Shown: positions 43,201-51,991 of the stretch, in pieces
How the letters are laid out: each line of letters opens with the position of its first letter
How positions within the stretch are numbered: the first letter of the stretch is position 1
Source: Leuctra nigra
Lineage: Eukaryota; Arthropoda; Insecta; Plecoptera; Leuctridae
Assembly (NCBI GenBank): GCA_934045905.1
Contig: OW203762.1
Span: forward strand, 3,224,001 to 3,288,000
Length of the DNA stretch: 64,000 nucleotides
Direction of reading: 5' to 3'
Program-made: the position numbers and the translations under genes
The notes under the pieces: model-generated
The model's input: the letters and a program-made list of their open reading frames with translations, nothing else
What the model was told of the DNA's origin: nothing
The model's database searches: none

Positions 43201-46200
43201 CATTTCAAAATTGTCATCAGTCCAGAGAACTTTTCCTTTCAGTTCATGCTTGGTGCCAATCATCACTCCTCCACCATGTCTGTTGCGATCATTTCTATGA
43301 AGTGTGTAATTTGCCAGAGATACTTCGCTGTTGTTTATATCTTGACTCAACCACGTTTCAACAACAACAAACAAGTCGGGATCATAAGTCTCGACAATGG
43401 TTCGGAAATTATCAATCTTCTTTAAAATACTTCTAGAGTTGATTAGTAACAGCCGTACCGCATTTCGCTGATTAATCACATCGCCCTTTTCCCTCACAAC
43501 CCATTGTGCATTTCCTTCAAGACCAGTTAACGCAACCAGTTTCCCGAGAAATTGGCATTGTTTTTAACACGAATCATGCTTTTACCAAAATCCTTGAATA
43601 TTTCCAGCCAAGTGTTTTCTCCTAAGTTGTTCAATCTATTCCCGTCCGCTTTCATTTCTCTGGCTCCAATGTGTTGACCAGGATCTACAAACCAACCTCC
43701 TTTTCGAATAACTTCCTCCCTTATGATACAGTTCATTCTGCATACTGTCGCAATTCCTAGATCTTTCCTCAATGGAACTCCACTGGCACAGATTTCAGCT
43801 CCCTTAAATGTCTCCTTGACTACTCGTAGCAGATTTGCAAAGTCATTAACAAGATTCGCTGCATCTATTCCCAGCTTTGCATCTTGAACACCTACTTGGA
43901 GAAAGACAATGTCATGTTTCATAGGTTCTTCTGGTTGAGACAATTGAAGCTGTTTTGTAAGTTCACTAATGCGAATGCCTGGGAATATTCTTGAGTCTTC
44001 ATTCTTCCACAGATGAAAATCTCTTGCATTGGCAAGGGTAGAGTCTCCCAAGAGAAGCATGGTTGGCATTATAATAGTTCTGTTACTTGTACCATGCGAG
44101 CGAGGACAGGATTCAATCCGTACTTGATTACTTTCAGCCGGTACTGTACTTGCGGTTACGGATACGGATATCGGATCATTTAGCAGTGTTTTATTTTCTG
44201 ATTCGCCAAATCTCAAATCATAATCCTGAACTAAAGGTTTATTTGGTAGATGAATCATTGGTCTGTTCAGTGCGTTTGATCTTTGGTTCCTAGTCTTTGA
44301 TGTCCACACCCTGCCTGTCTCATTATAATCCTTATCAGTATGATTATTTTGTGGATACGATTTTGATTGGATGCCATTTTGAACCTTTTGAGCATGTCTG
44401 TTCAGCACAGCTGTTGTTCTTGGATTTCTAGTCTTGGAATTGTCCGACGACCAGGCTACACTTCGTTGGGTACTCAACCTCTGCCCGGCATGCAGAGAAT
44501 AGACCTTGATGATAACGTCAGATTCTTTGAACGTATTTTCTAAAACACTCTTAACTAGGTCCCAGGTGAAACCATCAATTCCACAACCAATTTTCGGTAA
44601 AGCCAATTTTTTAATGTCTTTTTCAATGCATATGGATTTTAGGCTTGATATAGTTTTTACAAAATCAATGAGAGTTGGCTTCCCAGAAGATTTTTCTTTC
44701 GTCACGAGATGAAAAATGGGTCTACCATCAACTTCTTGATACACTACTTCTCCGATATCCTTCTTTTGTGCCGCCAACAACTGACTGCCTCCAAATCTAC
44801 TTTTAAATTGAACAGCAATTCCACTTCCCATCACCAAGTCCTTCCCAACACAATGAGCGAATGCATAATCTGCTGGGGCATCAAATAAGTTGCCTCTGAT
44901 AACATTAATACATGAATTAGCAGGTAATTGGCGTAGTGATCTTGCGGTATCAATAGAGATTACGTCAGTAATGCGAAGGATACCATCTTCAATCTCCGTC
45001 CCACTGTCTGCCACGTCTGCTGTCGAGACTTCAAAGCTTACTTCATTGATTGCAGAGCAGAAGTTATTCATAGCATTCTTGTTTATTTGTCCTCCATCTA
45101 ATGTACATTTATGCTCTACTCCTCGATCTTCACCCTCTTCAACTTCAACACCTTTCTTCTGTTCTTCTACATCTAGTGTCAAGACTTTAGCGCTGGTTTC
45201 ATTGACTACGCAGAAAGAGTTAGAGATTTCAGAAGAATAATCGGTCGAGATTTGACTGTTCTCTCTTTTACTTCCTATATGAGATGCCAGGCTGACTACA
45301 CCCTCTCTCAACTCTTGCACTTCATTTGACAACATATGCAGTGTTGTTTTCGTCATCTTTTGTTCGTTGATCAACTCCTTCAAGATCCCTTCCATTGATT
45401 TAATTGACTTCAGCCATTGGTCTGATGCTCCACAATCAATTTTCTTGTTTCTGTGCTCTATTGTACAAGGTTTACACCACCACTGAGCTGATTTAATTGT
45501 GGATAATGTATTATATTGCGAATTAGATAAATGAAGGCACGCAATGTGAGCCCACCTGTTACAATATCCATCACACAGTAGTGCCTTGTCAGAATCAAGG
45601 ACTTCAATAGTACAATAGAAGCAACTTTGCCTGACAGTCTTTTTGGGAACAGTTCTCGCCGAAGAAGAAATATCTTCTACTATTTTGTCATTAGTCTCGA
45701 ACATAAAGACTTCTGGGTCCTGATTCAATGTTTTCATCACGTCTTTTAATCGATCCACAAGAACAGATTTTTTACCCATAACATCCTTTATTCCCCGATT
45801 GAATAGTTCACTTTTAATTTCATACATCTTAAGTTAATCAATGCTCTTGAGAATAAAATGTGGTGAATCTGATGACCTTGTTTGGAGACATGAGCTTCCT
45901 GGTTTGCAGTTACTTGACATCTTCGTGGGTCGTGAAAATTATACTTTCAACTCTAATGTTCAGCAGAAAATCTCAATACATTTATATTTCAAAAGTGGAT
46001 ATCACTCACAATTCCTTGCACAGCAGAACGATCCACGACTCAAATCGAAGAAGAAACTCTCAGGAACAAAGTAATATCAGTCTCGGCCCGATTAGACAGG
46101 TACTTCAAACGTAAATAATTAATATTTGTAGAGCTCAAATCAAGCTGTGTCCTCTTGATAATAAACAATCGCTGATTCTGCTGATGCAATCGCTGATGCA

Positions 46201-46389
46201 ATTGCTTGCGATGGCGCTACTACAAATCGTTCGATGTGGACACAGCTGGGTGTAAGTGGCAAACTTAATGACACTAAGTGTTCATTTGAACATCCTGTCG
46301 ATGAATCGAGAAGAGTTTGGGCAATTTCCGATGCACCTCATCTGATCAAGTGCATACGAAATCGATTCCACAAACAGAAAACACTGAAG
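40203..46389 (+). CDS. P-like transposase catalytic exon interrupted by LINE B
   Basis: 40203-40461 encodes VRTCASVNVKNMKVEGLVDF, ADHGLVLMFQPFADNYTQPI and LLEKAGAKVD. About 46194-46389 resumes with (D)AIACDGATTNRSMWTQLG and ends FHKQKTLK at a GTACCT donor. CDG and FDEIQ carry conserved acids of the family. The LINE B tail begins within the GTTGAT codons at 40461. Confidence 0.85.
40594..43497 (-). CDS. LINE B ORF2: endonuclease and reverse transcriptase
   Basis: 967 residues, uninterrupted. AP-type endonuclease at about 12-230: N20, E47 (VVVETWL), D149 with N151 (AGDLNFPE), and SDH at 221-223. Reverse transcriptase at about 490-760: RPISLTSLACKILEKLI, HGFRANFSCETQL, D588 (YLDMMKAFD), GVPQGSVLGPLLF, and FADD at 674-677. 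A C-terminal thumb-like region follows (ALKNINFVYRNLMG, LLRPLLEYGGAIWDPY). There is no RNase H, as in CR1/L2/jockey-type ORF2. All active-site residues are present, and the enzyme should nick DNA and prime cDNA synthesis. Confidence 0.95.
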   Translation of the reverse strand: MREKGDVINQRNAVRLLLINSRSILKKIDNFRTIVETYDPDLFVVVETWLSQDINNSEVSLANYTLHRNDRNRHGGGVMIGTKHELKGKVLWTDDNFEMICVAISTSKSKTINVIGTYRSGTGGIEFLQRLNDHLQRQDINQRTIVAGDLNFPEIEWKHGIATNVITKQGVVYSIMNQGYEQVVKEGTRMIDGTRSNLLDVVLINPIDSLLRSDVVEVDLSDHKAVIVEVECDMNGLVTEAETKAVVWCYKKTNRRGLQDELSYNFSDWASVDKNVEELWDGFLNICKAAMVHHIPQLVLKKNSDPQYYNEKIKKLKRKVRNHYNRGKFRGGYKEKLKLLTKRLNQEKAKAKDKFMKNMFRKDDEAGGWSMLYKHVRQQKGGTGGRDLPTLVGTDGTEFSTNEEKANELNIFYSNVFNKNHCHLNEDVNAGVSMGAYPFSISVAGVLDIIRKLKNGKAPGEDGLTARFFKLGGYIISKYLFHLYTQVIKDGAIPIDWKKAIVIPIFKGGEKCRLTNYRPISLTSLACKILEKLINQYIWQILVEKNWIIEAQHGFRANFSCETQLTGFVQELSDALDSGERVDAVYLDMMKAFDKVHHKILISKVKSIVPNDAVIQVLEAFLLGREQRVKVGNTLSDSIQVTSGVPQGSVLGPLLFLIYINDLVSNVQSPVRLFADDLVVYRKISNEEDEQDLQHDLEVINEWMIKNEMSLNVKKCVVVSYTRARKSNPAKYSIAEQTLQVMNGYKYLGVWIDETLEWKDHLSLVASKALKNINFVYRNLMGASIATKNMAYKTLLRPLLEYGGAIWDPYRENAVRSLENIQKIAARRVTGRVKKWKKERNERGVLNVVWESPNEMMKELEWETLESRRKTARLCNMFKMRNGNIGWSECAGKLEEKRQGRTTSSHMIKELFARTDCGRFSFLARTVRDWNKLQHFDMTDISVKEFRHMVTSKNEEDGDEGSEDNKN
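43527..45827 (-). CDS. LINE B ORF1: SAP-PHD-macrodomain-SGNH protein
   Basis: 766 residues. SAP-like helix pair at about 2-35 (ELFNRGIKDVMGKKSVLVDR). PHD finger C4HC3 at 69-121 (C69, C72, C85, C89, H94, C97, C118, C121). Coiled region about 140-185. Macrodomain at about 303-445, closest in pattern to the ADP-ribosyl-glutamate hydrolase TARG1/OARD1: GNLFDAP, AHCVGKDLVMGSGIAVQFK, K377 in LVTK and D418 in GCGID. These match the two catalytic residues of human TARG1. A basic, Ser/Asn-rich linker follows. SGNH-esterase-like domain at about 588-745 with GDS (S596), but GVQD in place of GxND and D728-G-N-R731 in place of DxxH. PHD and esterase are known in CR1 ORF1; a macrodomain between them is the unusual part. 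Confidence 0.9.
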   Translation of the reverse strand: MYEIKSELFNRGIKDVMGKKSVLVDRLKDVMKTLNQDPEVFMFETNDKIVEDISSSARTVPKKTVRQSCFYCTIEVLDSDKALLCDGYCNRWAHIACLHLSNSQYNTLSTIKSAQWWCKPCTIEHRNKKIDCGASDQWLKSIKSMEGILKELINEQKMTKTTLHMLSNEVQELREGVVSLASHIGSKRENSQISTDYSSEISNSFCVVNETSAKVLTLDVEEQKKGVEVEEGEDRGVEHKCTLDGGQINKNAMNNFCSAINEVSFEVSTADVADSGTEIEDGILRITDVISIDTARSLRQLPANSCINVIRGNLFDAPADYAFAHCVGKDLVMGSGIAVQFKSRFGGSQLLAAQKKDIGEVVYQEVDGRPIFHLVTKEKSSGKPTLIDFVKTISSLKSICIEKDIKKLALPKIGCGIDGFTWDLVKSVLENTFKESDVIIKVYSLHAGQRLSTQRSVAWSSDNSKTRNPRTTAVLNRHAQKVQNGIQSKSYPQNNHTDKDYNETGRVWTSKTRNQRSNALNRPMIHLPNKPLVQDYDLRFGESENKTLLNDPISVSVTASTVPAESNQVRIESCPRSHGTSNRTIIMPTMLLLGDSTLANARDFHLWKNEDSRIFPGIRISELTKQLQLSQPEEPMKHDIVFLQVGVQDAKLGIDAANLVNDFANLLRVVKETFKGAEICASGVPLRKDLGIATVCRMNCIIREEVIRKGGWFVDPGQHIGAREMKADGNRLNNLGENTWLEIFKDFGKSMIRVKNNANFSGNWLR

Positions 46390-46583
46390 GTACCTACTTC
46401 ACAATTAGTCAACTATATGTAAACTTATCACTTATTATGAATCACTCGTCCATTTCTTGATTTGCATTGCTGTTAAAATTATACTAAATTTATAATATCA
46501 TACTATCAATGTTTTTATAATGTCTGATTATTCAACCAGCCAGATATTTTTCACATCTTACTTAAACATAACTCATAAATCAG

Positions 46584-46783
46584 TTCACAGTTGATGGGAC
46601 ACCTGTGAATTGGAATCACTATGTCCTCATGCACGATGCCGATTTTGCACTTCCTGGCAATTTAAGAGTTTGTCCGAAAATTACCACCGATCACCTGAAT
46701 CCGACAAACTGTGCAAAGATGCGAGTGTCACTGGCTGTTCAGATCTTCAGCAGAAAGTGCGCCAGTGGACTTTCATTCTTTAA
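46584..46783 (+). CDS. P-like transposase exon, 5' part before DNA-element insertion
   Basis: FTVDGTPVNWNHYVLMHDAD, then KMRVSLAVQIFSRKCASGL, a block typical of P-element transposases (LKMRVxLAxQxFS). The frame reaches SFF at 46783; the TGA at 46801 lies in the inserted element. It resumes at 52376 as KSRFLRGLED. Confidence 0.82.
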
Positions 46784-47297
46784 AGAGCCTATGTCATCTT
46801 GAATAAAGCTTTTACTATGTGTTCTTACCATGTATTTAGGCAATATAAGACATGCATAATCTAAATTAATTGTACCCTGAATTAATTATTAATTATTTTC
46901 TGTGCGAAATTTGAACCTGGCGCGCGTGAATGCCTACGTCACTCTGTGCGCAGCGCTGATTGGTTAGCGTGAATAAGGGGGGATAGATCACGCCCGCTGA
47001 TGCCGCTCAACCCTTCTCTCGCACCACTGCCGGTGCACAATACACCTGACAATTAGTAAACAATCGAAAGTTGAGAATGCAGTGAAAGATTCAGTTAGCT
47101 GCAGACATTTCGAAACATATTTTAAAACTGACAGAATCTGCACAGAAATATTGAAGTTTTATTTACCGTGCTAGCAATGCATTGTGGAGTAATTGTTGTT
47201 TAATTGTTTCGCCATGAACAATGAAGTGGAATATTATTTCTGTAATTCAAAAATTATTGCCGTATGCCGGACTCATCAAAACTGATTGCGAATACAT

Positions 47298-47330
47298 ATC
47301 ACACAATATCAAAATTTGATATTGTGTGAT
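47298..47330. repeat. Perfect 33-nt palindrome
   Basis: ATCACACAATATCAAA, a central A, then the exact reverse complement. It lies 14 bp outside the left end of the DDE-like unit and could form a hairpin. Confidence 0.9.
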
Positions 47331-47875
47331 AGTAAAAAACAGTACAGCCATTCCATGTCAACAGGGAAGTGATATTAAATTTTAACAATTGTCAGAATTT
47401 TTTTAGCAGCATGTCAAATTGAAGGTAAATATGTGTAGATTGTAAATGTAACATTTGTTTTTGCATATTTTTTTTACTTTTTATGTTGTTCTTAAAAATA
47501 TGAAATGTTTTTCTAATTTATACAAATGGCGGGAAATGAGGTACCAGAACAAGAAGCCTGTGCACAGCCTTCTATACAAAACAGGTGGTTTGCCATGTGT
47601 TTGGTTTGTAGAGTGGAACCCCAAGAACACTTTGCACCAACAAAATCGGCAATAAAAGTAAGTTCTAATACCTATTAAGTGGTTAATTAAATACATGCAC
47701 ATAGCTCTGTCACACCCGTGACAAAAATATGTACTTTTTCAAATACTGAGCTAAGGAAATGTTGTAGAAACTTGCCCTTTGAGATCTTTTAGGTTAAGCC
47801 TAGTACAAACATTTTTTAATAAGGAAATTATGGTGCAATATGTTTCCTATCAATAGAAACATGTATTAGAAGTGT

Positions 47876-47915
47876 TGTCACGCCCGTGACATAATTCCAT
47901 GTCACGGGCGTGACA
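47876..47915. promoter_or_regulatory. Paired 16-bp palindromes upstream of the DDE-like ORF
   Basis: TGTCACGCCCGTGACA (47876) and TGTCACGGGCGTGACA (47900) sit 8 bp apart, about 90 bp before the ORF. The second is the reverse complement of the first. A third variant with A for G lies at 47708. Likely sites for the element's own protein; inferred from repetition only. Confidence 0.6.
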
Positions 47916-48005
47916 ACACATTACATGCCAGATTACTGTTGGTTATAAGTCAAGTAATATTATGTTGATTAGTAATATTAGTATCTGTAATGCAGGCTCT
48001 GGAAC

Positions 48006-50156
48006 ATGGCATCATCTAAGGAAAGGATGGCTAAATTAAGGGAGAAATTGAAGAAAGATCCTATAAAAATGGAAGCGCATCTTCGAGCTGAGCGAGAACG
48101 TGACAAAGCCAGACGTGCAAACAAAATGCTCGGTGAATTGGCATTAAACGAGAAGCGTAAACGGGACTTGGAGCGTCAACGTAAGTGTCGAGCCAAGAAG
48201 GCACTGCTGAAAAATATCACGACTACGCCTACCCGCCCTTCGGCCTACAGGTGCCCTCAAACTCTTGGGAAAGCAGTTTCCAAAGCAAGACGAATGCTGC
48301 CAAGAAGCCCTAGGAAAAGATTAGCAGTCGTGAAAGATCTGCTAATCACCGAGATGCCTTCTGCATCCAAATTGCTTCTCCAGCCATTCCCGAATAAAGC
48401 ATCGCCAAAGCGACTTACTGAGGAAACTCGCTTAAAGGTTGTTGCATTCTACGAGCTCGACGGAATCAGCCAACAGGAGCCTGGGACGAGAGACGTCATC
48501 TCAGTCAAGGACCCAGTGACTTCAAAACGTCATCACATGCAGAAAAGAATTATGTTAATGAATATCAAACAAGCATATGCCCTTTTCAAAGAACAAAACC
48601 CAAGTATTAATATTGGAACTTCCATGCTTTTTGATTTGAGGCCAAAACATGTGCTGCCATTTTCAGACATGAAGCATAATGTTTGCGTGTGCATGTATCA
48701 TGCCAACATGGATTTTTTGATTAAGGCGGTACATGCTGTGGAGGATACATTTCCAAAAGATGGAAGTAATCTCATCGATGCCCTTGTCTGCAATTCTCAA
48801 TCAGAAGATTGTATGTTTTCCAAGTGTTGCAGATGCCCGAAAGATATCGAAACATTATTTACTGGGGATCATGCACAGCCTGTTGCATGGAAAAAATGGC
48901 AGGATCAAGGCAGGCAGTCACAGATTGTGCCACAGTATGGCACCATTCAGGATGCTTTGAATGAAATTCGTAAACGGCTACAATATTACATGTTCCATGT
49001 GCATGTAAAGCGTACACAATCAGTATGTTTTGAAGAGTCGAAACGAAATATTGAAGACGGTATGGCTATTTTGCAAGTGGACTTTGCAGAGAACTATTCC
49101 ACAATATCTCAAGACGAGATTCAGTCCGCACACTGGTGTCACGGCCAGGTGACTGTATTTACAGCAGTTGCTTGGTTGAGCTCCAGTGTGAAGCGGTGCT
49201 TTGCTCTTGTGAGCGATGACCGGGATCACAACAAGGTCTCGGTTTGGTATTTCATGAAAACTGTTATCGACCACCTAAAAAATGAGTTCCCAGTGTTGCG
49301 TTATGTTAAAGTGTTTTCCGACGGCTGCGCAGCGCAGTTTAAAAACCGATACACGCTTTCAAATTTGGTACATTTCCAAGAAGACTACGGTGTCATGGGA
49401 GAGTGGAACTTCTTTGCCACCTCCCATGGCAAAGGTGCTGTTGATGGTGTTGGAGGCACCATCAAACGAAGTGTGTGGTTGCGGGTGAAAGCACGGCAAG
49501 TGGAAGTTAACAATGCCGTTGAATTCTGGGAGTGTGCTCGAGCTGCAGTAAAAAACATTGCTGTGCTGTATGTATCGGCAGATGATATTGCTAAAAATGA
49601 AGGTTTCTTAACGGAGAGATGGGCCCAAGTAAAGCCTATTCCAAAGCTGCATTCTCTTCATCATTTGAAAGTTGGTAAGGGCTCCTCAAGTCTGGAAGTC
49701 AGAGAAACCGTCACCTCTGTTGCTAAGACCATTGATGTGCTGCCAACATCTTGTGCCTTGTCAGATGATGATCTGGATGATGATGATGATGCTGATGATG
49801 AAGATGGAAATGTGGCTTCAGAGCAAGATGGAGGTGAACTTCCAGATGAAGAAAGTGTTGGAGGATCCGAACCTACTGGCATGGACAAATCATCGTTAAC
49901 GACCGGATCATTTGTGCATGTGGGATTACCTGTCACTGGAAAAAGGAATGCCATCAAGCATTATTATGCAGAAATAGTGGACATAAATTCAACGAATGTT
50001 TTACTAAATTACATGCACCCAAGTGGAAAGAACTTCTATGTTTGGCCCGAAGTTAGGGATGAATCATACGAAAATATTTCTTCAATATCGCTTCGTTCAG
50101 TCAACCCTCCAACAGTAGTCAATAACCGGGGTCAATTTCAATTTCTGAAGTACTAA
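48006..50156 (+). CDS. 716-aa DDE-like putative transposase
   Basis: The N terminus is strongly basic and helical (MASSKERMAKLREKLKKDPI, EKRKRDLERQRKCRAKKALL), fitting DNA binding. A Cys/His cluster follows at 227-277 (CVCMYH, then C262, C269, C274, C275, C277). The core has acids spaced like an RNase H-fold transposase: D359 in QVDFAENY, D439 in VFSDGCAAQFKN, and HGKGAVDGVGG at 474-484. An Asp-rich stretch (586-600) and a C-terminal SH3/Tudor-like segment (HYYAEIVDI, then YVWPEVRDESYE) close it. The first ATG at 48006 follows a likely intron acceptor (TGCAG at 47996). Similar uncharacterised proteins occur in other animals, but I cannot place it in a named superfamily. Confidence 0.75.
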   Translation: MASSKERMAKLREKLKKDPIKMEAHLRAERERDKARRANKMLGELALNEKRKRDLERQRKCRAKKALLKNITTTPTRPSAYRCPQTLGKAVSKARRMLPRSPRKRLAVVKDLLITEMPSASKLLLQPFPNKASPKRLTEETRLKVVAFYELDGISQQEPGTRDVISVKDPVTSKRHHMQKRIMLMNIKQAYALFKEQNPSINIGTSMLFDLRPKHVLPFSDMKHNVCVCMYHANMDFLIKAVHAVEDTFPKDGSNLIDALVCNSQSEDCMFSKCCRCPKDIETLFTGDHAQPVAWKKWQDQGRQSQIVPQYGTIQDALNEIRKRLQYYMFHVHVKRTQSVCFEESKRNIEDGMAILQVDFAENYSTISQDEIQSAHWCHGQVTVFTAVAWLSSSVKRCFALVSDDRDHNKVSVWYFMKTVIDHLKNEFPVLRYVKVFSDGCAAQFKNRYTLSNLVHFQEDYGVMGEWNFFATSHGKGAVDGVGGTIKRSVWLRVKARQVEVNNAVEFWECARAAVKNIAVLYVSADDIAKNEGFLTERWAQVKPIPKLHSLHHLKVGKGSSSLEVRETVTSVAKTIDVLPTSCALSDDDLDDDDDADDEDGNVASEQDGGELPDEESVGGSEPTGMDKSSLTTGSFVHVGLPVTGKRNAIKHYYAEIVDINSTNVLLNYMHPSGKNFYVWPEVRDESYENISSISLRSVNPPTVVNNRGQFQFLKY

Positions 50157-50597
50157 ACTATCTGCTATCTATGTTCGTAGTTACAGATCAAATCAATCAT
50201 CTATGAACACACTTAAGTTTTTTATATTAAATTCGTCGTACCTACATCAATCGCTTATAAATCGCTTTTGTGTTTGAACACATTCGATAGGTTCACTTTT
50301 TGCACTTGTAGGTACTTTAATATGATGTTCAGAATCTGGCCATTAGAAGTAAGCAGTTTGTATCTAGATAGCTACCTACTCTACACATTTATTAAATCTT
50401 TACATAAAACTCATTAGTTCATTGCTGAAGTATTTTATGCATTTTTATTGCACTATTCTTGCTTATTCAATACTACATACATTGGAACTTTATTTATACA
50501 ATTTGATATTGACTATTTACATTGTATAAACATTACTTGATTGAATAACTTGAATAAATAAGTAAATCATCAATGTTTCATTATTTGAATCGAACAG

Positions 50598-50980
50598 GTC
50601 ACACCCGTGACGGTGTTTTGAAAATTACTACAATTAATCCATTACTAAATGTGTACATCTTAGCACATATCCTGAAGGGTATTACGTTCCTCTTCAATAA
50701 AAAAAATTGTTTGGCATCAAGGAATGGATAAATTAGCAGAGTTTTTCACTTCTGTATCATCACTAGAAAAGCAGTTCCGTTTGCTGTCACGCCCGTGACA
50801 CTTGATTAAACAATCATGTAAATTTAGTAATATATAATGGTGCACTGCTGTATTTTTTTTTAGTTTCAATATACTCCTATGTATTAGAAAAAAAATTGTT
50901 TGCCATGCTTTATGTTTATATGTTGATGATATGACATTGAAAGTGTGTGAAATTCTGTACGATCTGTCACACCCGTGACA
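50598..50980. promoter_or_regulatory. Three downstream copies of the palindromic site
   Basis: GGTCACACCCGTGACG (50598), TGTCACGCCCGTGACA (50785) and TGTCACACCCGTGACA (50965). The last overlaps the right terminal repeat by the shared TGACA. Confidence 0.6.
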
Positions 50981-50995
50981 TGGAATGGCTGAGTA

Positions 50996-51970
50996 ACACG
51001 ACACGGAAGATCAATTGTTTATTGCAGAGATATAATTTAATTGTACATACTGATGCCTAGGTAGAACGGAACAAAAACGAAACTGAAATTTCTTGTCCAA
51101 CAATTAGTCTGGCGATTTTTTGCATATAAATCCTTTGTTTATTGGGTTACTTTTTGGGCGGTGTAAACAAAGAATTGACGAATTATTATTACAGGCTAAC
51201 CTTCAAATCCATTTTCTACGAATGTGCAGAGCAATCATAAATGGACTCGGAACAAAGTAAGGCGGTGCATTTTATGAAGCCCAACTCCGTGTACATTTCG
51301 GAGTACCTACTTTACTTTGTACAAAATCTTATACATAATGTAGTTGAATTTTTTCCTTGATAGATGTATTATTGCTTTTGTAAACACGAAGTAAGGGCCT
51401 GAAACGTTTCGGAAGAACTGATATTTAGAAACAAATCATCAAACAAATGGATTAGGCGTGAACGACGCTATTTGCAAAGAGCTGTAACACTATCATAATG
51501 AAAATGTACAATGTATTTAGGAAAAGATTTTACTGAATTATATAATCTAATTTTCTATTGAAAACTCAAATTCTTGGTTTTTATACTTGAACTCTCTAGC
51601 ACCCAACGTCATCTAGAACTTAGTCCAAACAAATAACAATCACTCGATTATAACGTTGAATGTCTCAATGAAAACCAATTAAATCAACTATTACGTTTAT
51701 CCGTACAATCAATATTCCCTGGAAGACATCTTCTCAGACAATGATTAACGCATACGAACTATTAACTCTTCTAGAACATTGAAATATTGCAAAAGTAAGC
51801 TTTAGCAATGGGCTAGCGCGTAGTCTGCGGGCAGGTAGTCTGCACAGAGTGACGTAGTTATTCATTTCGGTCGAACCGCTCCCGAGCCCAGGAGACAGGA
51901 TGGCGGGCGGAACAAAGCGCCGTCCCGTGTTGAGAGAAGGAAGACGGACCGATTAAAGATCACTTGCCAT
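50996..51970. other. Right flank inside the outer DNA element
   Basis: Non-coding. It includes ACGTAGTTATTCATTTCGGT-type subterminal sequence (51850) mirrored on the left side and otherwise nothing recognisable. Confidence 0.4.
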
Positions 51971-51991
51971 AAGATGACATAGGCCCTTTAA

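Larger units (their letters stand above)
40462..46193 (-). mobile_element. LINE B: complete CR1-like retrotransposon with macrodomain ORF1
   Basis: About 5.7 kb on the minus strand: a 5' UTR of about 360 bp, intact ORF1 (766 aa), a 29-bp gap, intact ORF2 (967 aa), a short 3' UTR, and a tail of AAATCT repeats (40461-40482). Both ends abut transposase codons. Only TGAT is shared by the two flanks, in keeping with the poor target duplications of CR1-type elements. PHD plus esterase in ORF1 is a known CR1 hallmark, and ORF2 lacks RNase H. Both ORFs are intact, so the copy is young. Confidence 0.88.
47345..50991 (+). mobile_element. Novel-looking DDE-type transposon unit
   Basis: Terminal inverted repeats CAGCCATTCCATGTCA (47345-47360) and the exact complement (50976-50991), with AGTA on both sides (47341-47344, 50992-50995) as a possible 4-bp target duplication. 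A single ORF lies in the middle. Six 16-bp palindromic sites of the form TGTCACRCCCGTGACA flank it: 47708-47723, 47876-47891, 47900-47915, 50598-50613 (edges degenerate), 50785-50800 and 50965-50980. These look like transposase-binding sites. Confidence 0.7.
46784..51985 (+). mobile_element. DNA element of about 5.2 kb inserted in the P-like gene
   Basis: The ends are short inverted repeats: GCCTATGTCATCTT at 46787-46800 and its complement at 51971-51984, flanked by CTTTAA on both sides (46778-46783, 51986-51991). Subterminal sequence CTACGTCACTCTGTGC (about 46937) is also mirrored near 51841-51860. It encloses the DDE-like unit at 47345-50991. Whether the inner unit inserted into the outer one, or its repeats are subterminal parts of a single element, is not settled. 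Confidence 0.55.

Noticed and set aside
42721..43425. Plus-strand ORF of 234 codons
   Set aside because: It is the antisense shadow of the LINE B endonuclease.
46605..46802. Natural C terminus of the transposase at 46801
   Set aside because: The TGA belongs to the inserted DNA element; the family motif RGLED and downstream exons continue at 52376.
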